This document shows, piece after piece, positions 8,551 to 16,931 of a stretch of DNA of 64,000 nt. Position 1 is the first letter of the stretch, and every line of letters begins with the position of its first letter. Origin of the DNA: Streptomyces sp. WMMC940 (lineage in GTDB: Bacteria; Actinomycetota; Actinomycetes; Streptomycetales; Streptomycetaceae); contig NZ_JAPZBC010000001.1 in the NCBI RefSeq assembly GCF_027460265.1, forward strand, positions 4,409,501-4,473,500, in the 5' to 3' direction. Under the pieces are notes generated by a model. The model saw only the letters and a program-made list of their open reading frames with translations. It ran no database searches and was not told the origin of the DNA. Position numbers and translations under genes: made by a program.

Positions 8551-9507
8551 GTGACGACGAAGACGGACGCGACGGACGGTCGGCTGCTGTACGGGTGCAT
8601 GGGGCTCGGTGGGACGTGGGACACCGCGCCGTACGGGCCCGGGGACATAGCCGCCGCGGAGGCGGCGGTCGAGGCCGCGCTGGACAGCGGGATCACCAGG
8701 TTCGACCACGCCGACATCTACCGGCACGGCAAGGCGGAGGCCGTCTTCGGCGAGGTCCTGGCCCGTGCTCCGGGGCTGCGGGAGCGGATCGTCGTGCAGA
8801 CCAAGTGCGGCATCCGTCTCGCGGACGGCGAACGCCCGGGGATCTACGACCTGCGCGGGTGGACCGTCGTGCGGCGGGTCGAGGAGAGCCTGGCGCGGCT
8901 GCGCACCGACGTGATCGACGTACTGCTGCTGCACCGGCCCGATCCGCTGGCCGACCCCGACGACATCGCAGAGGCGCTGACGTCGCTGCACCGGCAGGGC
9001 CTGGTGCGGCAGTTCGGGGTGTCCAACATGGGAGCGGCGCAGATCGCCCCGCTCCAGGCACGGCTGGACGTGCCGATCGTCGCGAACCAGCTGGAGATGA
9101 GCCTCCGGAAGCGCGACTGGCTCGAGGCCGGTGTGGTCGTGAACACCCCCGAGGCGGCCGTGAACGGCTTCCCCTTCGGCACCCTCGAGCACTGCCGGGA
9201 CAACGGCATCGAACTGCAGGCCTGGGGCGCGCTGGCGCAGGGCCGGTTCACCGGGCGTCAGGAGACCCCTGAGGAGCAGGCCACCGCGCGGCTCGTCGCC
9301 TCCCTCGCCGAGCGGAAGGGCGTGACGCCGGAGACGGTGCTGCTGTGGTGGCTGCGGCGCCATCCCGCCCGGATCTCGCCGGTGATCGGCACCGCCAACC
9401 CCGAGCGCATACGCGCCTGCCGGCAGGCCGCCCGGCAGGAGCCGGACCTCGACCACGAGGAGTGGTACGCGCTCTGGTTGACGGCCCGCGGTGTGCCGCT
9501 GCCCTGA
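8551..9507 (+). CDS. Aldo/keto reductase family oxidoreductase
   Basis: 318 residues from a GTG. It is a TIM-barrel NADPH-dependent reductase of carbonyl substrates, closest in pattern to the YdhF-type family. The catalytic tetrad is visible: Asp and Tyr in FDHADIY (~residues 51-57), Lys in VVQTKCG, His in VLLLHRPDP. LVRQFGVSNM, NQLEMS and the late PVIGTANPERI (NADP phosphate binding) follow in the expected order. Length and both ends look complete. It stands alone: the next gene is convergent, 51 bp away. Substrate unknown. Confidence 0.9.
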   Translation: MTTKTDATDGRLLYGCMGLGGTWDTAPYGPGDIAAAEAAVEAALDSGITRFDHADIYRHGKAEAVFGEVLARAPGLRERIVVQTKCGIRLADGERPGIYDLRGWTVVRRVEESLARLRTDVIDVLLLHRPDPLADPDDIAEALTSLHRQGLVRQFGVSNMGAAQIAPLQARLDVPIVANQLEMSLRKRDWLEAGVVVNTPEAAVNGFPFGTLEHCRDNGIELQAWGALAQGRFTGRQETPEEQATARLVASLAERKGVTPETVLLWWLRRHPARISPVIGTANPERIRACRQAARQEPDLDHEEWYALWLTARGVPLP

Positions 9508-9558
9508 ACCGGGTGCGGCGTGGGCCGTTCGGGCCGGGCGCGGACACCCGGGGCCCGG

Positions 9559-10545
9559 CTACGACACGACGTCCCGCAGTGGTTCTCCGGCCAGGTGGTC
9601 GACGACGTTCTGGACCGCGGCCAGGGCGATGCGGACCAGGGTCTCCCGGGTCACGCCCCCGACGTGCGGGGACAGTACGACGTTCGGCGCGTTGAGCAGA
9701 CGCAGGGCGGCCGTCGGCGGTTCGGGGTCGAAGACGTCGATGCCGGCGCCCGCCAGGGTGCCCGCGGTCAGCGCGTCGGCGAGGGCGTCCTGGTCGACGA
9801 GCGCCCCGCGGGCGGTGTTGACGAGGAAGGCGGTCGGCCTGAGGAGCGCCAGCCGCCCGGCGTCGAGGAGATGGCGGGTGTCCCGGGTGAGCGGCGCGTG
9901 GAGACTGACGTAGTCGGAGACGCGGAGGAGTTCGTCGAGGGGGAGGTAGCGGGCGTCGCCCAGCCGGGACTCGGTGTCGGCGGGGGCCCGGCGCCGACCG
10001 GTGTAGGCGATGCGCATGTCGAACGCCAGGGCCCGGCGTGCGACTTCCTGCCCGACGCCGCCGAGGCCGACGATGCCGAGGGTCTTGCCGGACAGCTCGG
10101 TGAGGGACTGCTGGAGGCGGGGCAGGGCCCAGTCGGCCCGGGTGAGCGCGTTGTGGGCGGGTACCACCTGCTTGGCGAGCGCCAGCATGAGCGCGAAGGT
10201 CTGCTCGGCCACGTTCTGCGCCTCCGCGCCGCTGGAGCCGATGTTGCAGACCGCCACGGACCGGGCGCGGGCGGCGTCCAGATCGACGTAGTCGTATCCG
10301 TGGCTCGCGCACTGGACGAGTTCCAGGGCGGGCGCGGCGGCGATGTGCCCGGCGGTCACCGGGGCGAGGGCGGTGATGATCGCGTGGGCCTCGCGCAGCG
10401 CGGCCGGGTCCTCGTCCGCCGACTCCACGACGGTGACGCGGGCGCCGGGCACGAGGCCCGCGAGCCCCGTCCCGGTCGGACGGCCCCCCATGTGGGGCGG
10501 GACGATCGCCAGGACGTTCCTGGCAGCCGGCCGGTCCCCGCTCAT
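9559..10545 (-). CDS. D-isomer 2-hydroxyacid dehydrogenase (NAD-dependent)
   Basis: 328 residues. It interconverts a 2-hydroxyacid and a 2-ketoacid with NAD(P). The Rossmann motif is GLGGVGQEVARRAL, followed by TGRRR, the NTARGALVDQDAL segment carrying the substrate Arg, FDPEPP with the Glu, and SPHVGG with the catalytic His, so the Arg-Glu-His triad is intact. The ATG at 10545 overlaps the stop of the upstream hydroxyacid oxidase by four bases (ATGA). The pair is therefore translationally coupled and probably acts on related 2-hydroxyacids. A GTG/ATG further upstream would extend into the oxidase gene and was rejected. Confidence 0.9.
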   Translation of the reverse strand: MSGDRPAARNVLAIVPPHMGGRPTGTGLAGLVPGARVTVVESADEDPAALREAHAIITALAPVTAGHIAAAPALELVQCASHGYDYVDLDAARARSVAVCNIGSSGAEAQNVAEQTFALMLALAKQVVPAHNALTRADWALPRLQQSLTELSGKTLGIVGLGGVGQEVARRALAFDMRIAYTGRRRAPADTESRLGDARYLPLDELLRVSDYVSLHAPLTRDTRHLLDAGRLALLRPTAFLVNTARGALVDQDALADALTAGTLAGAGIDVFDPEPPTAALRLLNAPNVVLSPHVGGVTRETLVRIALAAVQNVVDHLAGEPLRDVVS

Positions 10546-11717
10546 GCGGACTCCCCGGTCAGATCGTCGGGCGTGAGCGAACCGGGGCCCGCGTGGCCCG
10601 ACAGCGCCAGTGTGAGGTCGAGTTCGGCGAGGAGGCAGCGGATGACGTGGTCGACGCCCGCCTGCCCGTCGAGGCCGAGTCCGTAGGCGTACGGGCGGCC
10701 CAGGAGCACCGCCCGGGCGCCGAGGGCGAGGGCCTTGAACACGTCGTCGCCGGTGCGGATGCCGCTGTCGAAGAGGACGGTGAGCCGGTCGCCCACGGCC
10801 TCGACGACGCGGGGCAGGGCGTCCGCCGCGGCCACGGACCCGGCGACCTGCCGGCCGCCGTGGTTGGAGACGACCACGCCGTCCATGCCGGCGTCGGCGG
10901 CGCTGCGGGCGTCGTCGGGGTGGAGGATGCCCTTGAGGACGATCGGCCCGTCCCAGTGTTCGCGCAGGAAGGCCAGGTCGGGCCAGGTCTTGGCGGGGTC
11001 GGCGAACATGCCGACGAAGTGCATCACGGCCGCGTTCGGGTCCTCGTGCACGGGCTTTGCGAGCCCGGCCCGGAAGGCCGGGTCGGAGAAGTAGTTGGCG
11101 GTGCCCACGCCGTGCAGGAACGGCAGGTAGGCCTGGTCGAGGTCGCGGGGGCGCCAGGCCAGCAGCGGGGTGTCCAGGGTGACGACCAGCGCCGTGTAGC
11201 CGGCGGCCCTCGCCCGGTCCAGGAAGCTCGCGGTGACGTCGCGGTCCTTGGCCCAGTACAGCTGGAACCATCGCTCGCCTTCGCCCATCGCCTCGGCGAC
11301 CTGTTCCATCGGCGTGCTGGAGGCGGACGACAGGATGTACGGGACTCCCCGCGCGGCGGCCGCCCGTGCCGCGGCGCACTCCGCGTCGGGGTGCATGATC
11401 GACAGCACACCGATGGGCGCGAGGGCGAGCGGCGCGGGCAGTGGCCGGCCCAGCACCTCCACGGACAGGTCGCGTTCGTGGACGTCACGCAGCATGCGCG
11501 GCACGATCCGCCGGCGGTCGAGTGCGGCGCGGTTGGCGCTGGCGGTGCTTCCGCTGCCCGCGCTGCCGGCCACGTAGCCGAAGGGCCCCGGGCCGAGCCG
11601 GTGGCCGGCCATCTCCTCCAGCCGGGTCAGATCGGTGGGCAGCCGGGGTACGGCGCCCGTCATGCCGTTCAGATAGATCTCGTACTGGAAGTCCGCCCAG
11701 TGCCGCGTGGTCGCCAT
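10542..11717 (-). CDS. FMN-dependent alpha-hydroxyacid oxidase (lactate 2-monooxygenase-like)
   Basis: 391 residues, the length of mycobacterial lactate 2-monooxygenase rather than the ~360 of simple lactate oxidases. The TIM-barrel FMN enzyme signatures are present: LAPIGV near the N-terminus, SSASSTPMEQV, WFQLYWAKDRDV, LKGI (Lys contacting FMN), SNHGGRQ with the catalytic His and substrate Arg, and FDSGIRTGDDVFKALALGA for FMN phosphate. It would oxidise lactate or a similar 2-hydroxyacid with O2. It is first in a two-gene operon with the 2-hydroxyacid dehydrogenase (ATGA overlap), suggesting joint handling of a 2-hydroxyacid/2-ketoacid pool. Exact substrate unknown. Confidence 0.88.
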   Translation of the reverse strand: MATTRHWADFQYEIYLNGMTGAVPRLPTDLTRLEEMAGHRLGPGPFGYVAGSAGSGSTASANRAALDRRRIVPRMLRDVHERDLSVEVLGRPLPAPLALAPIGVLSIMHPDAECAAARAAAARGVPYILSSASSTPMEQVAEAMGEGERWFQLYWAKDRDVTASFLDRARAAGYTALVVTLDTPLLAWRPRDLDQAYLPFLHGVGTANYFSDPAFRAGLAKPVHEDPNAAVMHFVGMFADPAKTWPDLAFLREHWDGPIVLKGILHPDDARSAADAGMDGVVVSNHGGRQVAGSVAAADALPRVVEAVGDRLTVLFDSGIRTGDDVFKALALGARAVLLGRPYAYGLGLDGQAGVDHVIRCLLAELDLTLALSGHAGPGSLTPDDLTGESA

Positions 11718-11760
11718 CCGATCATCCTTGCGGGGCGGGACGGGCCGCGTCCATGGGTGT

Positions 11761-11798
11761 GCAGCGGCCGGCGGGGCCCGGGTCCCGCCGGCCGCTGC
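11761..11798 (-). terminator. Hairpin terminator after secreted protease
   Basis: 15-bp perfect inverted repeat (11761-11775 with 11784-11798) with an 8-nt loop. It lies directly after the stop of the minus-strand protease and before the hydroxyacid oxidase start, separating the two transcription units. Confidence 0.65.
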
Positions 11799-11803
11799 CG
11801 CCG

Positions 11804-12775
11804 TCAGGAGGCCTGCGCCTTGTCGTACAGGGCCTTCGCCTCATTGCCGAAGTACGGGCCGAACATCCGGTTCGGCAGGAAGATGTAGCCGAAGCTGTTC
11901 ACCGAGACCTGCAGTCCCGTGCCGGCCGTCTCACTGAACCCGGTGAACCAGGGGCCGCCGCTGGAGCCGCCGGTCATGTTGCAGCCGAGGCTGTGGTCCT
12001 GGGTGAACAGCCAGTCCTTGGAGCTGTTTCCGCTGCAGTAGATCAGCTTCGTGCCGTCGTACGGGGACGCGGCCGGGAAGCCGAAGGCGTACATCTGCTT
12101 GTTGTAGCCGCCGTTGAACTGGATGCCCTGGGCGCCGGTGACCGCGGTCAGCTTCTGGCCGTTCAGCGGGGCGAGCACGGCCGCGCCGATGTCGTAGTTG
12201 ATGTCCTCGCTCGCCTCCCACTGCGGGGTGGTCAGCGTCTTGGTGGCGGTCCACTGGCCGTACGGGGCCTGGCCGTTGGCGTACGCGGGCACGAAGACGA
12301 AATTGGTGTGCCAGCTGCCCTGGTACTTGACGCAGTGTCCGGCCGTCATGACGGTGCTGGCGTTCTGGCTGGTCACGGCGTTCGCTGAGCAGGACGCGGT
12401 GCGGCCCTGGAAGGTGAAGAAGACCCGGCCGGAGGTCTTCACGACCGCTCCGCCGCCGGTCCAGGCGCCGCCGGCCTGGGGGAAGGCCGTGGGGGCGACG
12501 GTCGTCGTCACGGCCCCGGGCTTGGGGGGCTTGAGGGTCTTCAGCGCGTCCGCGCCGAGGCGCAGGTCGAGCGGGACCGCGGCGCGCATTCGCTCAGCGG
12601 TCCAGAAGGTGCGGGCCTGGTGCTGCTCGGCGGCCGTGGCGTGGTGGGCCACGGCGGTGGGAGCGGGCGCGGGGGCCGGGGCGGTGGCGTGGGCCGAGGT
12701 GGCAGCCGTCAGACCGCCGGTGAGCAGAGCGCCGACTGCTGACAGGATCGCTGCGGCTGTGCGATGGCGTCTCAC
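11804..12775 (-). CDS. Secreted trypsin-like / V8-type serine endopeptidase
   Basis: 323 residues with a signal peptide (MRRHRTAAAILSAVGALLTG, cleavage near SAHA) and a ~70-residue Ala/Pro-rich pro-region. The catalytic triad is complete: His147 in TAGHC, Asp195 in NYDIGAAVL, Ser272 in GGSSGGPW. This distinguishes it from the dead protease fold at 5378. The layout and FVPAYANGQAPYG region resemble the extracellular glutamyl/V8-like endopeptidases that streptomycetes secrete. It is monocistronic: a hairpin follows and the upstream region is free of genes on this strand. Confidence 0.9.
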   Translation of the reverse strand: MRRHRTAAAILSAVGALLTGGLTAATSAHATAPAPAPAPTAVAHHATAAEQHQARTFWTAERMRAAVPLDLRLGADALKTLKPPKPGAVTTTVAPTAFPQAGGAWTGGGAVVKTSGRVFFTFQGRTASCSANAVTSQNASTVMTAGHCVKYQGSWHTNFVFVPAYANGQAPYGQWTATKTLTTPQWEASEDINYDIGAAVLAPLNGQKLTAVTGAQGIQFNGGYNKQMYAFGFPAASPYDGTKLIYCSGNSSKDWLFTQDHSLGCNMTGGSSGGPWFTGFSETAGTGLQVSVNSFGYIFLPNRMFGPYFGNEAKALYDKAQAS

Positions 12776-12898
12776 GCATGTCTCCTTCTGCCGGGGCAGG
12801 TGGGGGATGAGAGCGGTGCGGATAGACGTGCGTGAGGAAGCGTGTCATGACTGCGCCAATTTTGTCAGGAGCGCGTCATAGTCTTGTTGGCGCCGTCC

Positions 12899-13022
12899 AT
12901 GGGAGTGCCGGGACTGGTGGGATCGGCGGGGCTGCCGGCGCGGGCGCCAGTGCCGTGAGTGCCGGGGTCGGCGGGGCTGCCGGGGTCAGGGGCGGCGGGA
13001 TCGGTTGGATCGGTGGGACTAC
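12899..13022. repeat. Degenerate G-rich direct repeats between genes
   Basis: Imperfect copies of a motif like GGGATCGGCGGGGCTGCCGG and GGGGTCGGCGGGGCTGCCGG alternate through this intergenic stretch. It is strongly G-biased on the plus strand. No coding or regulatory meaning is evident; it sits just beyond the 3' end of the GNAT gene. Confidence 0.5.
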
Positions 13023-13035
13023 CGGAGCCGGCGGG

Positions 13036-13521
13036 TCATCGCGGGGCGAGCGGTTTGGCGAAGCAGCGGCTGTTCTCGTAGTCGCGGTAGTGGCCGAACT
13101 TGGCGCACGGCTCGTAACCGCTGGAGGTGTACAGCGCGATGGCCTCCGGCTGGGCCGTGCCGGTCTCCAGGACCATCCGGGTCCGACCGGCCGCGCGGGC
13201 GTCCTCCTCCAGTGCCGCAAGGACGCGCCGCGCCAGACCGAGGCCGCGCGCCTCGGGGACGACGTACATGCGCTTGAGCTCGGCGTCGCCGTCCGCGTAC
13301 TCCTCGGCGTTCTCGTCCTGGGCGCGCCAGCCGCCGGTGGCCACCGGGCGGCCCAGCCCGTCGTACGCGAGGAGGTAGAGTCCGCGCGGCGGGACGAACA
13401 TCGACGGGTCGAGCGGTGTGACATCGCCCTCGCCGCCGTAGCGCGCGGCGTACTCCCGCTGCACCTGGTCGTTGAGTTTGACCGCGTCAGGGTGGTCGAA
13501 GGACATCGGCCGGATATTCAT
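13036..13521 (-). CDS. GNAT family N-acetyltransferase
   Basis: 161 residues. Acetyl-CoA-dependent acetyltransferase fold: LKRMYVVPEARGLGLARRVL is the beta4-motif A region with the pyrophosphate-binding loop, followed by RMVLETGTAQPEAIALYTSSGY, typical of motif B, and a C-terminal FAKPL. The ATG at 13521 (MNIRPMSFDHPDAVKL) was chosen because it gives the normal N-terminus; longer starts overlap the divergent exonuclease gene. Its substrate cannot be told. The gene is 52 bp from, and divergent to, xthA, so the promoters must lie in that short gap. Confidence 0.88.
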   Translation of the reverse strand: MNIRPMSFDHPDAVKLNDQVQREYAARYGGEGDVTPLDPSMFVPPRGLYLLAYDGLGRPVATGGWRAQDENAEEYADGDAELKRMYVVPEARGLGLARRVLAALEEDARAAGRTRMVLETGTAQPEAIALYTSSGYEPCAKFGHYRDYENSRCFAKPLAPR

Positions 13522-13573
13522 GCGAGCAATCGTACATGTATGCGAGCTGTGCTTCCTCGGATAGGGTGCCGGG

Positions 13574-14383
13574 GTGCTCACTGTGACCAGCGTGAATGTG
13601 AACGGGCTGCGGGCCGCCGCGAAGAAGGGCTTCGTCGAGTGGCTGGCCGGGACCTCCGCCGATGTGGTGTGCCTCCAGGAGGTACGGGCCGAGGCCCACC
13701 AGCTCCCCGACGAGGTGCGCAGCCCCGACGGCTGGCACGCGGTCCACGTCCCGGCCGCCGCCAAGGGCCGCGCCGGTGTCTCCGTCCTCACCCGGCGCGA
13801 GCCGGACGCGGTTCGGACCGGTTTCGGCAGCGAGGAGTTCGACGGCAGTGGACGCTATGTGGAGGTCGACCTGCCCGGCGTCACGGTCGCCAGCCTCTAC
13901 CTCCCGTCGGGTGAGGTCGGGACCGAGCGCCAGGACGAGAAGTACCGCTTCATGGACGCGTTCCTGCCGTATCTGAAGGGCCTCGCGGAGCGGGCCGCCG
14001 CGGACGGCCGCTCCGTGCTGGTCTGCGGTGACTGGAACATCGCCCACCAGGAGGCCGACCTCAGGAACTGGCGGGGCAACAGGAAGAACTCCGGATTCCT
14101 GCCTGAGGAACGCGAGTGGCTCGGCCGTGTGTACGGCGACGGCGGGACCGGCGCCGGCTATGTGGACATCGTCCGTGCCATGCACCCCGATCAGGAGGGC
14201 CCGTACTCGTGGTGGTCCTACCGGGGGCGCGCCTTCGACAACGACACGGGCTGGCGCATCGACCTGCTGGTGGCGACGCCGCGGCTCGCGGACAAGTGTG
14301 TGAAGGCGTACGTGGAGCGCGCGGCGAGCCATGCCGAGCGGTGGAGCGACCACGCGCCGGTGACGGCGGTGTTCGAGCTGTAG
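13574..14383 (+). CDS. xthA: Exodeoxyribonuclease III / AP endonuclease
   Basis: 269 residues from a GTG. Metal-dependent DNA repair nuclease of the EEP fold, acting on abasic sites and 3' ends. The start LTVTSVNVNGLRAA, the metal-binding Glu in VCLQEVRAE, GDWNIAHQEAD with catalytic Asp and Asn, WRIDLLVAT and the final SDHAPV Asp-His pair are all in place and in order. Length is normal for the ExoIII family. Some streptomycetes carry several paralogues, so which housekeeping role this one fills is uncertain. A perfect 18-bp GC palindrome (14391-14408) just after the stop may help termination. Confidence 0.9.
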   Translation: MLTVTSVNVNGLRAAAKKGFVEWLAGTSADVVCLQEVRAEAHQLPDEVRSPDGWHAVHVPAAAKGRAGVSVLTRREPDAVRTGFGSEEFDGSGRYVEVDLPGVTVASLYLPSGEVGTERQDEKYRFMDAFLPYLKGLAERAAADGRSVLVCGDWNIAHQEADLRNWRGNRKNSGFLPEEREWLGRVYGDGGTGAGYVDIVRAMHPDQEGPYSWWSYRGRAFDNDTGWRIDLLVATPRLADKCVKAYVERAASHAERWSDHAPVTAVFEL

Positions 14384-14597
14384 TGCCGGACCGGCGCCCG
14401 GGCGCCGGCCGTCGAGGCGGGCCGCCCGGCCCGGGGCTTCGCGGGAGGTGCGCCCGCGCGCGGTCATGGCGTGCTGAGAACCGTCCGATGGGCCATCAGC
14501 CGGTTGCGGTGCGCCCGCGCGCGGCCGTGTTGCTCACCGGTGCCGGGGGAGGGCCCGACGGGCCCGCGGGTGGCCGCCGGACGGGCCGGCCCGTCCG

Positions 14598-15260
14598 TCA
14601 CGACCCGCGCAGGCGGCGGTCCATCGCCATCGAGAGCTCCGCGTCCACCACGCTCTTCGCCAGCGGGCGCAGCCGCTCCAGGTCCCCCTCGGCCGCGTGG
14701 GAGCGCAGCAGTTCGACGAAGAGGGACGCCAGCGCCTCGGCGTGGCCGCGCACCTCGCGGCCCGCCGCGAGGACCGCCGACAGCGGGACGCCCTCCTTCA
14801 CCAGTGCGGACGAGACGTCGAGCAGCCGGCGGCTGATGTGGACGATCTCGTCTCCGTCGGTGGCCAGATAGCCGAGGTCGAGCGCCGCCGTGAGGTTCTC
14901 CGCGGTGGCGTCGCCCTCGAAGTAGTCGGCCAGGTCCTCGGGGGTGAGCCGGACCGGGGTCTCCTCGGTGGGCTCGCCGAGGCCCAGCACCTCGCCGACG
15001 TCGCGGCCGCTGTCGAAGGCGGACGCCAGATCGGCGATTCCGCTGAGGGTGTGGCCGCGTTCGAGCAGGGCCGCGATGGTGCGCAGCCGGGCCAGATGGT
15101 GGGCGTCGTACCAGGCGATCCGGCCCTCCCTGCGGGGCGGGGGTATGAGTCCCCGCTCGCGGTAGAAGCGCAGGGTGCGCACCGTGATGCCGGCCTCCTC
15201 GGCCAGCTCCTCCATGCGGTACTCGCGGATTTCGCGATCCGTGCGCTGCTCGTCCGTCAC
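14598..15260 (-). CDS. MerR family transcriptional regulator
   Basis: 220 residues from a GTG at 15260. The N-terminal winged HTH reads YRMEELAEEAGITVRTLRFY, then the wing RERGLIPPPRREGRIAWY, followed by the dimerisation helix LRTIAALLERGHTLSGIADL. The effector domain (~130 residues) has no cysteine cluster, so it is probably an organic-ligand sensor rather than a metal sensor. The gene is divergent from the flavin monooxygenase/hydrolase/SDR operon, with a dyad between them, and is the likely local regulator of that operon. Start chosen to give the canonical short N-terminal tail before the HTH. Confidence 0.9.
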   Translation of the reverse strand: MTDEQRTDREIREYRMEELAEEAGITVRTLRFYRERGLIPPPRREGRIAWYDAHHLARLRTIAALLERGHTLSGIADLASAFDSGRDVGEVLGLGEPTEETPVRLTPEDLADYFEGDATAENLTAALDLGYLATDGDEIVHISRRLLDVSSALVKEGVPLSAVLAAGREVRGHAEALASLFVELLRSHAAEGDLERLRPLAKSVVDAELSMAMDRRLRGS

Positions 15261-15278
15261 GTCCGCAAGCCTATGTTG

Positions 15279-15289
15279 TACCGCCGGTA
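15279..15289. promoter_or_regulatory. Candidate MerR operator
   Basis: Small dyad TACCG-C-CGGTA in the gap between the divergent MerR gene and the monooxygenase operon, about 19 bp before the MerR start. Dyads of this kind between divergent regulator and target are where MerR proteins usually bind. Short, hence modest confidence. Confidence 0.4.
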
Positions 15290-15398
15290 ACTTGTTCGGT
15301 TCCACCCCTACCGCTCGGTATGCGGAGGCTCTACTCTCCCATCGTGCCAGTGATTGCTGGCACGGTTCGGCGGAAGTCTGACTGCGGGAGGCGGCGGC

Positions 15399-16931
15399 AT
15401 GGGCCAGCAGTGCGAGCACGTGCGAGTGGCGGTGATCGGATCCGGATTCGGCGGCCTCGGCGCCGCCGTCCGGCTGCGCCGCGAGGGGATCACCGACTTC
15501 GTCGTCCTGGAGCGGGCCGACTCGGTCGGCGGGACCTGGCGGGACAACAGCTACCCCGGCTGTGCCTGCGACGTACCGTCCCATCTCTACTCGTTCTCGT
15601 TCGCGCCCAACCCCGACTGGCCCCGGACCTTCTCCGGGCAGGAGCACATCCGGGCGTACCTGGAGCACGTCACCGACGTCTTCGGGATCCGCCCGCACAT
15701 CCGCTTCGGCCACGACGTGCTGATGATGCGCTGGAACACGGACGAACTGCACTGGGAGATCGAGACCTCGCGGGGCGCGTTCACCGCCGACGTCGTGGTC
15801 TCCGCGACCGGCCCGCTGTCCGACCCCAGGACGCCCGAGATCCCCGGACTCGACGGATTCCCGGGCAAGGTCTTCCACTCGGCGCGCTGGGACCACGACT
15901 ACGACCTGCGCGACAAGCGGGTCGCGGTGATCGGGACCGGGGCGTCCGCGATCCAGATCGTGCCGTCGATCCAGCCCCTGGTGGCGAAGCTGACCCTGTT
16001 CCAGCGCACCCCGCCCTGGGTGATGCCCCGGATGGACCGGGCGATCGGCGCCGGCGAGCGCTGGCTGCACCGGCAACTGCCGCTCACCGGGACCGCGCGC
16101 CGCGGACTGCTCTGGGGCATCCGGGAGTTGCAGGTCAGCGCGTTCACCAAGCGCCCGAACCAGCTGGGCCTGATCGAGTCGCTGGCGAAGGCCAACATGG
16201 CCAAGTCCATCAAGGACCCGGCGCTGAGGGCGAAGCTGACGCCGTCGTACCGCATCGGCTGCAAGCGGATCCTGCTGTCCAGCGACTACTATCCGGCGCT
16301 CGCGCGGCCCAATGTCGACGTCGTCGCCTCCGGGCTGACCGAGGTGCGCGGCTCCACCGTCGTGTCCGCCGACGGCACGGAGGCCGAGGTCGACGCGATC
16401 GTGCTCGGCACCGGCTTCCACGTCACCGATATGCCGATCGCCGACCGGGTGGTGGGCGCGGAGGGCGTCACCCTCGCCGAGGCATGGAAGGACGGCATGG
16501 AGTCGCTGCGCGGCGCGACCGCCGCCGGCTTCCCCAACTGGATGACGGTCATCGGCCCCAACACCGGCCTCGGGAACAGCTCGATGATCCTGATGATCGA
16601 GTCCCAGCTGAACTACATGGCCGACTACCTCCGTCAGCTCGAAGTCCTCGGAGGCCGGGTCGCGCTCGGCGCGCGGCCCTCCGCCGTCCACGCCTGGAAC
16701 CGGCGGGTCCAGGAGCGGATGAAGCGGACCGTCTGGAACACCGGCGGATGCACCAGCTGGTACCTCGACGCGAACGGCCGCAACACCACCATCTGGCCCG
16801 GCACGACCGGGGAGTTCCGGCGGCGGACGCGCACGGTCGACCTCGCCGAGTACGAGGTGGTCCGAGCCCCCCGCACCCCGGCCGGGGGCACCGGAGCCGT
16901 CGCGGCGGCCGTGGGGGAGGAGGGCGCATGA
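15399..16931 (+). CDS. Flavin-containing / Baeyer-Villiger-type monooxygenase
   Basis: 510 residues. The FAD-binding motif VIGSGFGGLGAA is at residues ~12-23. The Baeyer-Villiger-like fingerprint FPGKVFHSARWD follows near residue 150, then a second Rossmann motif AVIGTGASAIQIVP for NADPH. The closing GGCTSWY...NTTIWPG segment is typical of this FAD/NADPH monooxygenase group. It would insert oxygen next to a ketone or oxygenate a related substrate. The ATG at 15399 is preceded by GGGAGG at good spacing. It is the first gene of a coupled operon with an esterase-type hydrolase and an SDR, a set that can convert a ketone to an ester, hydrolyse it and oxidise the alcohol. Mycobacterial mymA clusters have a similar gene order. 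Confidence 0.9.
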   Translation: MGQQCEHVRVAVIGSGFGGLGAAVRLRREGITDFVVLERADSVGGTWRDNSYPGCACDVPSHLYSFSFAPNPDWPRTFSGQEHIRAYLEHVTDVFGIRPHIRFGHDVLMMRWNTDELHWEIETSRGAFTADVVVSATGPLSDPRTPEIPGLDGFPGKVFHSARWDHDYDLRDKRVAVIGTGASAIQIVPSIQPLVAKLTLFQRTPPWVMPRMDRAIGAGERWLHRQLPLTGTARRGLLWGIRELQVSAFTKRPNQLGLIESLAKANMAKSIKDPALRAKLTPSYRIGCKRILLSSDYYPALARPNVDVVASGLTEVRGSTVVSADGTEAEVDAIVLGTGFHVTDMPIADRVVGAEGVTLAEAWKDGMESLRGATAAGFPNWMTVIGPNTGLGNSSMILMIESQLNYMADYLRQLEVLGGRVALGARPSAVHAWNRRVQERMKRTVWNTGGCTSWYLDANGRNTTIWPGTTGEFRRRTRTVDLAEYEVVRAPRTPAGGTGAVAAAVGEEGA